A stretch of DNA of 64,000 nucleotides. It comes from CAWATZ01 sp963784995 (GTDB lineage Bacteria > Planctomycetota > Planctomycetia > Gemmatales > Gemmataceae). A model generated the notes under the pieces. The model saw only the letters and a list, made by a program, of their open reading frames with translations. It had not been told where the DNA came from and did not search any database. The position numbers and the translations under genes are program-made. Of the stretch, positions 56,977 through 64,000 are shown one piece after another. How positions within the stretch are numbered: the stretch's first letter is position 1; the number at the start of each line of letters is the position of its first letter. Where the stretch lies: assembly GCA_963784995.1 (NCBI GenBank), contig CAWATZ010000003.1, positions 1,860,001 through 1,924,000 on the forward strand, in the 5' to 3' direction.

Positions 56977-57492
56977 TCATGACTTGCGTCGATCCGCGTC
57001 GGCGGCAACCGGGGTTGAGGCCTCCCCTGCCGATTGGCTGGCGCGAAGGGCCGGCTCGCTCTCCGAGGCCGGTTCAGAACGCCGGCCGAAGGCCAGCAGA
57101 TAGACCAGCAGACCGCACGGACCGAACAGCAGCGTCAGGAACAGGACCGGTGCCATGACCCAGGCGCTGATCCCCTGCCGCCGGCTGTCGAGATAGATCC
57201 AGCGGCCGACGAACAGGTCGAAGGCGAGGAAGTGAATCCAGCCGACCACCGCCGCCTCGGGCGTGCCCAGGAACAGGGCAATGTTCGCCAGCTTCGGGTT
57301 CAGCAGCACTGGCAAGACCTCGGGCAGCTTCGGGACGACCAGGACGGCATAAAGCGCAGGGAGCAACACGAACGGCCAGATCGAGCCGATGATCACACGC
57401 GTTACGGACCATGCCGGCAGCACGATCATCAGGAACCAGAACGGCAGTACCGCCAGATTGACCGCCTGAAACAGAATCTCCGGAGCAGACAT
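56977..57492 (-). CDS. ABA4-like (DUF4281) membrane protein
   Basis: 171 residues with four hydrophobic helices. Characteristic segments: ILFQAVNLAVLPFWFLMI, the WIHFLAFDLFVGRWIYLDSR motif near residue 85, and VLFLTLLFGPCGLLVYLLAF. The family includes plant ABA4 (neoxanthin synthesis) and many bacterial proteins of unknown role, some near carotenoid genes; none are visible here. Ends with a charged tail. The start at 57492 has GAGGAAGAAAG upstream. Confidence 0.8.
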   Translation of the reverse strand: MSAPEILFQAVNLAVLPFWFLMIVLPAWSVTRVIIGSIWPFVLLPALYAVLVVPKLPEVLPVLLNPKLANIALFLGTPEAAVVGWIHFLAFDLFVGRWIYLDSRRQGISAWVMAPVLFLTLLFGPCGLLVYLLAFGRRSEPASESEPALRASQSAGEASTPVAADADRRKS

Positions 57493-57569
57493 CTTTCTTC
57501 CTCAGGCTTGCGCCTCGATCAAGGTTCGTTTGTCGGGAACAGCTGGCTTTGCCAGAACCCCCTTTCACT

Positions 57570-57599
57570 TTGACAGAACCGGCGTGATGCGGGTATCCT
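57570..57599 (+). promoter_or_regulatory. Candidate sigma-70-type promoter before a WD40 gene
   Basis: Perfect TTGACA at 57570-57575, 18-bp spacer, TATCCT at 57594-57599, then AGGAGG just before the ATG at 57638. The best-looking -35 box in the window. Confidence 0.5.
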
Positions 57600-57637
57600 C
57601 ATTGCGTTGTGAATCAGGTAAAACAGGAGGTTACCTC

Positions 57638-59497
57638 ATGTCCGCCCCTCGCCGTCTTGCGCTGGCTGTGCTGTTCTTGCTGACGAATCTCCTTCGCGCC
57701 GAATCCGTTCCCGTCCGGCTCGATTCACTGGGCGATCCTCTTCCGGCCGGCGCCGTCGGCCGGCTGGGCAGTTCGCGTCTGTTCCATCCAGGCCAGGTTC
57801 ATGCCATCGCGTTTGCTCCCGACGGCAAGACCTTCGCTTCTTGTGGCTCCGATCGGACAGCCCGCTTGTGGGAGACCGCGACCGGCAAGGAACTGAACTG
57901 TTTTTCCGGATTTGACGGCGAAGTGTTTTCGATGGCCTTCTGTCCGAACGGCAAGACCCTGGCCGCCGCGACGTCGCAGGAGATTTACCTGCTCAACCCC
58001 AGCACGGGAGAGTGTCACGCCAGGTGGTTCACGGACCAGTGGGCCTTGCAGCTGAACTATTCCCCCGACGGCCAGACTTTGATCTCCACGGGTGTTGGCG
58101 GCGTCCGTTGCTGGGATGCCGGCACAGGTCAGCCGCTGCGCTGGTATCACCACCCAGTCTGGTCGTGGGGTCACACTCCTGCCGTGGCGCTGTCTCCGGA
58201 TGGCAACAGACTCGCTTTTCCCATGAACGGAGGGCTGGGAGTCTGTGAGCTGACCAGCGGTGAACTCCGTCGCATCCCGACCGACCGGACCCCTTCCTAC
58301 CTGGCCTTCGTGGCTGGCGGGAAGCAGCTGGTCAGCGTGGTGAATGAGACAATCCAGGTCCGAGATTCGGCAACCGGAAAAGAGGTGCAGCCCCAACGCC
58401 TCCCCCGAGGCGCCACGTATCGCCTGGCTTTCGCATCCGATGGGAAGCGCTTTGTCTGCTCAACAAATGCAGCCATCGGCGACCTGACCACCGGGGAACG
58501 AGTCAAGCTGAGACCGAATCGTGGGAAAACTTCCTGGAGCATCCTGGTCTTTTCCCCGGACGGCAAGACCCTGGCCAGCGCCGGCCGCGGGGGCCGAATC
58601 CAACTCTGGGATGGGGATACGGGGGAAGAACGTCTCCCCTTTCTTCTTCCGGTGCGAGGTCCCGACGAGCCAGACTGCAGCAACACCCGGCTGGTCCAAT
58701 CGCCGGATGGCAAGTTCCTGGTTACCCTGGAAGGCGATGGGCTGCTCCACCTGTGGGACCGCCTGACCGGCGCCCATCTGCGGACCATGGCTTCCTCCGG
58801 CAAATGGATTTCGGGGCTGGCGTATGCGCCGGATGGCCGGAGGTTGATGGCGGGCGGCGTTCGCGAGCCAGGCAATTTTCAGAGTGGGTTCAGTACACTC
58901 CGCTTTGACGTCTGCACGGGCGAGATGCTCCATCTGGGAGATGCCCAGCCCTATCTGTTCCACGGCCTGGCCTTTTGTCCGGACAGCAAAGCCATGGTTT
59001 CCGTTCATTCGGATGCAACCATCCGGCTCTGGGATGCGGAGCTGGGCCGGGTCGTGCGTCAATGGACCGGGCACCAGCGTGAAACCCGAACCTGCGCCGT
59101 TTCTCCCGACGGGAAACTCCTGGCAACGGGAGGGGACGATGGGCGGATCATGATCTGGAACCCGCTCACGGGCCGGCGAGTAACCGCGTTCTCGGCGCAT
59201 GGGGGCAACAGGGTCTGGAGGCTGTGCTTTGCCCGGGATGGCAAGGTGCTGGCCAGCAGCGGAAACAATGGGTTTGTCAACCTCTGGGAAACCGGCTCCT
59301 GGACCTGTTTGCACCGCATTCCGTTGGCTGTTTCGTGGAATGCCTTTGTCGCCCTGTCGCCCGATGGCCGGCTGGTGGCAGCAGCCGGGCTGGACAATCG
59401 ATTGTCAATCTGGGAATCGGCAACAGGGAAACTCCTGCACGACCTGGCAGGCCACAAGAGCAAGGTCGTGGATGCGCTTCTTTGCCCCGGACGGTAA
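57638..59497 (+). CDS. Secreted WD40-repeat protein, first part (ends at a frameshift)
   Basis: 619 residues to the stop at 59497. Signal peptide (RLALAVLFLLTNLLRAES), the lead-in DPLPAGAVGRLGSSRLFH shared with the 31956 gene, then a series of WD40 units (AFAPDGKTFASCGSDRTARLW is the first). The frame breaks at about 59478; in the next frame the text continues FFAPDGKTLTSTSDDGSTLVWD to about 59600, completing the last blade, and then joins the next entry in a third frame. So this is probably the N-terminal half of one very long gene (57638-61970). Confidence 0.75.
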   Translation: MSAPRRLALAVLFLLTNLLRAESVPVRLDSLGDPLPAGAVGRLGSSRLFHPGQVHAIAFAPDGKTFASCGSDRTARLWETATGKELNCFSGFDGEVFSMAFCPNGKTLAAATSQEIYLLNPSTGECHARWFTDQWALQLNYSPDGQTLISTGVGGVRCWDAGTGQPLRWYHHPVWSWGHTPAVALSPDGNRLAFPMNGGLGVCELTSGELRRIPTDRTPSYLAFVAGGKQLVSVVNETIQVRDSATGKEVQPQRLPRGATYRLAFASDGKRFVCSTNAAIGDLTTGERVKLRPNRGKTSWSILVFSPDGKTLASAGRGGRIQLWDGDTGEERLPFLLPVRGPDEPDCSNTRLVQSPDGKFLVTLEGDGLLHLWDRLTGAHLRTMASSGKWISGLAYAPDGRRLMAGGVREPGNFQSGFSTLRFDVCTGEMLHLGDAQPYLFHGLAFCPDSKAMVSVHSDATIRLWDAELGRVVRQWTGHQRETRTCAVSPDGKLLATGGDDGRIMIWNPLTGRRVTAFSAHGGNRVWRLCFARDGKVLASSGNNGFVNLWETGSWTCLHRIPLAVSWNAFVALSPDGRLVAAAGLDNRLSIWESATGKLLHDLAGHKSKVVDALLCPGR

Positions 59498-59607
59498 GAC
59501 GTTGACCTCAACCAGCGACGATGGTTCCACCCTGGTCTGGGACCTGACCCGGCTTCCGCTGCCTGTTCCTCACGCGAAACCGGGTTTGCCACTGCCGCCG
59601 GGCGACT

Positions 59608-61970
59608 TTGGGCCGACTGGGAACACCTGCCTTTCGAGAAGACGCTGCTGTCTGGCCTGCTGCTTTCTCGCCCGATGGAAAAATGCTGGCCGTGGCGAGC
59701 GGTACGCCGGAAGAGTTAAAGAGGACCGTCAGCTTGTGGGAAGTCGCTGGCGGTAAGCGTCTCCGGCAGTTCCACAGCGAGTTCTCAATCCGGTGCCTGA
59801 TGTTCTCTCACGACGGGACCATTCTGTCGGGGGCCTGTGGTGGTCAGGTGATTTGTTGGGATTCGGCCACCGGACAACGACTTCAGCTATTCAATCAGTC
59901 CGCTGATTTTCTAGCCTTTTCTCCTACCGACTCGCTCCTTGCGGCGGCCGCCGACTACTCTCAAGGCGGCACCGAATCCGCGATCGGCTTGTGGAACGTA
60001 ACCACGGGAAAAGAAGTCCTGCGATTCCCGCCTTCAAAGGAACCGATCCGAATGCTGGCATTTTCCCTGGACGGCACGTGTCTGTTTTCCAGCAATGCTC
60101 CGCAGTTAACCAGGGAAGAACCCAGGGGCCCCACCAAGGTCCAGAGATGGGACCTGAAGACGGGGAAGCAAGACGGGGAGTGGGTTTGCGACTCCTTCCC
60201 CTGGACCCACTCCCCCGATGGCAAGCGCCTGGCCCGCTGGTCGTTCGACGTTTGCCAGGACGGCTGGCTCAGTCCCGATGGCCGAACCAGGGCCGCCTGT
60301 CTGGAGGACGGAATCCAACTGTCCGATGCCAAAACAGGCAAACGCCCGCACATTTTGCCCGGCGTGGAGCCGCTCAGTTTCTCCGCCGATGGGAGATACC
60401 TTGCAACGAAGGACCACGCCAGCGGCGGACGGATCGTCCGGCTCTGGGAGACGGCAACCGGCAAGGAATGGCGGCCAGTCCCCGGCCATCAAAGTGCCGT
60501 GCAGGCGCTGGCCTTGTCTCCGGATGGCCGGGTCGCTGCCACCGGCGGCGCTGACGGCCTGGTGCAGCTGTGGCGCACCAGCAACCAGCAACCCCTGGCT
60601 CGTTTTGCCGGGCACACTCACAAAATCACCCGAGTGGCTTTTTCGCCAGACGGCCGACTGGTGGCTTCGGGAGATGCGAGCAACACCGTGTTCTTATGGG
60701 AGGCGAGCAGCGGCAAGGAACACTCTCGGTTTACTCTTCCGGCGCCCAAGGTGGAAACGGGTGGCGAGTCCGGTGTGACCTCGCTGGCGTTCACTCCGGA
60801 CGGCCGGCGACTTCTGGCCGGCACTGCCGGCGGAGAGTTGCGTTGCTGGTCGTTGGGTTCGCTGCAACAAGTTTGTTTCCGCAAAGGGGATCAACAAGAT
60901 CCTCGAAGCGCTGCCCTTTCTCCGGATGGCCGACTCCTGGTCCTGTGGGAGCAACCAAAAAAAGAAATCCAGAAACCACAAGAGGCGACAATCCAGATCC
61001 TGGCAACAAGGACGGGCAAGGAACGGTTTCGGATCGAGCCGGGCGGGGATGAACAGGTAATTGCTTTGACCTTCTCCGGGGATGGCAAGTGGCTCTTGCT
61101 CTGCTGTCGCTGGCAAAGCAAAGACGGGTCAAGCACCCGGGCACGGTTGAGCCTGTGGGAGACGGCCACGGGCAAGGAGATGCAGTCGCTGGTCGTCGGC
61201 CGTGGCCTGGAGCTGCTGGCCCTCGCCCCGGACGGCCGGACGGTCATTGGTTGCAGTCCCGGCCCGCTCTCCGAAAGCTGGTTGCGGGTCTTCGATCTGA
61301 AGTCAGGCTGGGAACGAGGGGACCTTGCGGTGCGGACGCCCCAGGTGGCTGCGCTTGCCATTTCTCCTGATGGCCGGACCCTGCTCACCGGAAGGACCGA
61401 CGGTAACGTGCTGGTCTGGGATGGGGAGAGGTTGACCCGCCAACACCGGGACGTCGAGGGGTCCGAGCCGGACCGGGAACAGCTCTGGAGCGACCTGACC
61501 GGAATGGACCCGGACGCGCCTACCAGGCCAGTTGCCGCCTCGTGGCCCGACCGGACCTTGCTCTGCCTCTGCTGCGAAGGCCAGCTTGCGTCCCGCGCCA
61601 GCCAGCAATGCGAGCCAATGGATCAGAGGACCTGGATCACGACGCCTTCGAGGTTCGAGAGCGAGCCGTGCGCGAACTGGAACAACAGGGTGAGAACGTC
61701 GAAACCCAGTTACGCAAAGCTCTGGCGGCGAAGCCACGGCCGGGGCGAGGCGTTCACCTGGAGGAATTGCTCGATCGGATTGATCACAACCTGGGTTCTC
61801 CGGTGCGTGTGCTGGCGGAGCGTACCACGGCAGTATTGGAACGAATCGGGACGCCGCAAGCCTGCCAGCTCCTGCGGCACCTGGCTTCGGGCGACCCCGA
61901 GGCACTCTTGACCCATGAGTCGCAGGCGGCGTTACAGCGACTCGAACGCGCGAACGGTCAGGACAAATGA
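59608..61970 (+). pseudogene. WD40-repeat region, second part, with frameshift before the C-terminal helical domain
   Basis: From about 59608 a second set of WD40 units (AAFSPDGKMLAVASG, SFSADGRYLATKDHASGG, ALSPDGRVAATGGADGLVQLW, AISPDGRTLLTGRTDGNVLVWD) ends near 61440. The expected C-terminal helical domain (DHDAFEVRERAVRELEQQG, AERTTAVLERIGTPQACQLL) is in another frame, 61520-61970; restoring one base near 61515 (GACGCGCC to GACCGCGCC) would join them. The undisturbed first frame runs out at 61911. May belong with 57638-59497 as one protein of about 1440 residues, or be a second gene whose start was lost. Confidence 0.7.
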
Positions 61971-61999
61971 CCGTACAGGGTGGCACGTGGCCGCTGGCT

Positions 62000-62995
62000 T
62001 CACTCGCCCTCGGCCACGCGCATCGGCTCCTCCTGAATAGTCGTGAACACGCCCATCCGGCGGAACTTCTGATAGCGCCCTTCCAGCAGCTGCTCCAGCG
62101 AAAGCTGCCGCAGCTCGCGCAGATAGCGCAGCAGGTAGCTCTTGAGAGTGTTGGCCATCTCGCGGTGGTCGCGGTGAGCGCCGCCGAGCGGCTCGGGGAT
62201 GACGTCGTCGATCACACCGAACTTGGCCAGATGTTTTGCTGTCAAGCGCAATGCGTCGGCGGCCAGCGGCCTGGTCTTTTCGTTGGCCTCCTTCCACAGG
62301 ATGCCGGCGCAGCCTTCCGGGCTGATGACCGAGTAGTAGGCGTGCTCCAGCATGCTCACCTTGTCGCCAATGCCGATGCCCAGCGCTCCGCCCGACCCCC
62401 CTTCCCCGATGACCACGCAGATCACGATGGTCTCCAGCCGGGACATCGCCAGCAGGTTATTGGCGATCAGCTGGGCCTGGCCGCGCTCCTCGGCGCCGAT
62501 GCCCGGATACGCGCCCGGCGTGTCGATCAGACAGATCACCGGCAGCTTGAACTTGGCGGCCAGGTTCATGGCCCGCAGCGCCTTGCGGTAGCCTTCGGGA
62601 TGGGCGCAGCCGAAGAAGCATTCGGTCCGCTCGTGCAGGTTGTGGCCTTTCTGGTGGCCGATCAGCATGACCCGGTAATCGCCGAGCCGGGCAAAGCCGC
62701 AGCGGATGGCGCGATCGTCGCCAATGGCGCGATCGCCGTGAAGCTCAACGAACTCCTCGAAGATCAGGTCGAGATAATCCAGCGTCTGCGGCCGCTCGGC
62801 GTGCCGGGCCACCAGCACCGTTTCCCAGGCGTTGAGGTTGCTGTAAATGCGGCGCTTCAGCAGAACCAGCTCGCGCCGCAGCCGGCGCAGCTCCTCGCTG
62901 TTGCTCAGGTCGCCGTTGCTGCCCGACTCCAGCCGGGACAGCAGCTCCTCCATCTCGTAAATCTCTTTCTCGAACGGCAGCCACTGCTGAGCCAT
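62000..62995 (-). CDS. accA: Acetyl-CoA carboxylase carboxyltransferase subunit alpha
   Basis: 331 residues, normal length. First committed step of fatty acid synthesis, with AccD (not in the window). Conserved parts: WLPFEKEIYEMEELLSRLE (N-terminal helix), FEEFVELHGDRAIGDD, LIGHQKGHN, PVICLIDTPGAYPGIGAEERGQ, VIGEGGSGGALGIGIGD and EHAYYSVISPEGCAGILWK. A strong ribosome site (GAGGGAG) precedes the ATG. It lies between the WD40 region and a kinase gene, leftward. Confidence 0.95.
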   Translation of the reverse strand: MAQQWLPFEKEIYEMEELLSRLESGSNGDLSNSEELRRLRRELVLLKRRIYSNLNAWETVLVARHAERPQTLDYLDLIFEEFVELHGDRAIGDDRAIRCGFARLGDYRVMLIGHQKGHNLHERTECFFGCAHPEGYRKALRAMNLAAKFKLPVICLIDTPGAYPGIGAEERGQAQLIANNLLAMSRLETIVICVVIGEGGSGGALGIGIGDKVSMLEHAYYSVISPEGCAGILWKEANEKTRPLAADALRLTAKHLAKFGVIDDVIPEPLGGAHRDHREMANTLKSYLLRYLRELRQLSLEQLLEGRYQKFRRMGVFTTIQEEPMRVAEGE

Positions 62996-63065
62996 GATCT
63001 GCTCCCTCGGGAAACCCGCGCTCCGCTGCGCCGCTGCGCCGCTTCGCGTCGCGGCGAAACGCCCT

Positions 63066-63959
63066 TCATTCCGTTGCTTTTTTTCGCTTGGGATCTTTGA
63101 GGACGCGCATGCCGCGCATCTTCATCAGCACCTCGTGCATGTCCTTGGGCCGATCCTCGCGCTTCTTGGCCAGCATCTTCATGACCAGGTCGCCAAACTC
63201 CTTGGTGACCTCGGCATTGAGGACCGTGGGGTTGACGGGTTTCTCACGCAAGTGCTTGGTGAGCAGGTCCTCCGCGGTGGCCCCGCGGAAGGGCGGCCGA
63301 CCCGTCAGCACCTCGTAGGCCGTGCAGGCGAAGCTGTACATGTCGGCCCGGCCATCGAGGATCTCGCCGCGGATCTGTTCGGGCGACATGTAGCTGCGCG
63401 TGCCCTGGGGCTTTTGCTTCTTCCAGAAGGTGCGGGCCCACCACCCCGTGGGGATCTTCTGGGCGATGGCGAAGTCGATCAGCTTGGCCACGCCGGAACC
63501 GTTGACCAGGATGTTGTCCGGCTTGACGTCGCGGTGGACCCAGTTCTGGGCGTTCATGAAGGCCAGGCCGGTGGCGACTTGCTTGAAGACGTCCTGGATC
63601 CGCTCGCTGATGAATTCCTGCTCCTTGCTCTCGCCCTTTTTCTTGCGTTCCTCATCGACGCGCATCATGCGGGCCTTCAGACTGCCCGAAGGGAAGAACT
63701 CCATCACGAAGAACGGGTTCTTCGGGTTCTTGTCCACCTTGACGATGCGGATCACGTTCTCGTGGACCATCTTCAGGCCGACCTCGGCCTCGTGCAGCAA
63801 CTGGTTGCGATGCTCGTCTTTCTCGATCTTCTCCGGCAGCAGCAGCTTCATCGCGAAATGCCGGCTGCTGGACTCCTCGACCACCTCCCACACCTGGCTC
63901 GCCATGCCCGTGGCAATGTGCCGGATCAGTCGATAGCCACCAATGATCTCGTCCGCCAT
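63066..63959 (-). CDS. Hanks-type serine/threonine protein kinase with DFA instead of DFG
   Basis: 297 residues, a kinase domain without receptor or membrane segment. Gly-rich loop IATGMASQVWEV, VAIK-type Lys in FAMKLL, catalytic loop WVHRDVKPDNILV, metal loop LIDFAIAQ (DFA), activation segment ending TRSYMSPEQIRG, then RADMYSFACTAYEVLTGRPPF. Most catalytic residues are kept; the DFG Gly is Ala at about 63468-63476. An inserted Lys/Glu-rich loop (RVDEERKKKGESKEQE) lies in the N-lobe/C-lobe junction. Start at 63959 with GGAGGGGG upstream. Targets unknown. Confidence 0.9.
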   Translation of the reverse strand: MADEIIGGYRLIRHIATGMASQVWEVVEESSSRHFAMKLLLPEKIEKDEHRNQLLHEAEVGLKMVHENVIRIVKVDKNPKNPFFVMEFFPSGSLKARMMRVDEERKKKGESKEQEFISERIQDVFKQVATGLAFMNAQNWVHRDVKPDNILVNGSGVAKLIDFAIAQKIPTGWWARTFWKKQKPQGTRSYMSPEQIRGEILDGRADMYSFACTAYEVLTGRPPFRGATAEDLLTKHLREKPVNPTVLNAEVTKEFGDLVMKMLAKKREDRPKDMHEVLMKMRGMRVLKDPKRKKATE

Positions 63960-64000
63960 GTCCCCCTCCCCCGTACTTCCCGCTCTTCCAACAAAGTAGC

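Overview
The window is high-GC DNA from a planctomycete, most likely a Gemmataceae relative. The evidence is the set of lineage-typical families: a TIGR02996 protein, secreted WD40 proteins with a C-terminal helical domain, an ECF sigma factor fused to TIGR03067-like and DUF1559-like domains, von Willebrand/HEAT proteins, and a Tat-exported Gfo/Idh oxidoreductase. This assignment rests on family recognition by eye, not on a database search.

Layout. 1-6 kb: end of a GNAT acetyltransferase, then leftward genes for an ApbE flavin transferase, a DoxX membrane protein, a Tat-exported oxidoreductase and a DUF4912 protein. 6.6-15.4 kb: a complete F-type ATP synthase operon (two small membrane proteins, then a, c, b, b', delta, alpha, gamma, beta, epsilon). 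Subunit b is duplicated, and epsilon is frameshifted in this sequence. 15.4-19.8 kb: an unknown protein, an MFS transporter, two ABC-2 permease halves and tRNA-Lys(CTT). 20.3-25.8 kb: a B12-dependent ribonucleotide reductase carrying two inteins with different endonuclease types. 25.9-31.5 kb: mtaB (frameshifted), leuC, a PemK/MazF-type toxin-antitoxin pair, leuD, and a broken ArnT-like glycosyltransferase. 32-41.7 kb: large secreted or membrane planctomycete proteins (WD40, SEC-C, vWA/HEAT, two tandem NTR-like/helical paralogues). 41.9-45.1 kb: a probable zinc-homeostasis cluster (His-rich TIGR03943-like protein, UPF0718 permease, ZnuB-like ABC permease). 45.2-49.4 kb: class III aminotransferase, KptA, Uma2 protein, a second Gfo/Idh protein. 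50-64 kb: ECF sigma fusion, a metallopeptidase, TIGR02996, GT2, DUF4272, a pair of dif-like Xer sites, an ABA4-like protein, WD40 genes, accA and a Ser/Thr kinase.

Two themes recur. First, several unrelated families of long perfect inverted repeats sit at gene borders. Most are built as two opposed hairpin-forming units (REPIN-like), and one supplies the last codons of a gene. Second, at least seven loci carry single-base frameshifts, some in homopolymers and one in the essential epsilon subunit. Indel errors in the sequence are a simpler explanation than many separate pseudogenes. The most unusual single site is the inverted pair of 28-bp dif-like sequences at 56.86-56.94 kb.
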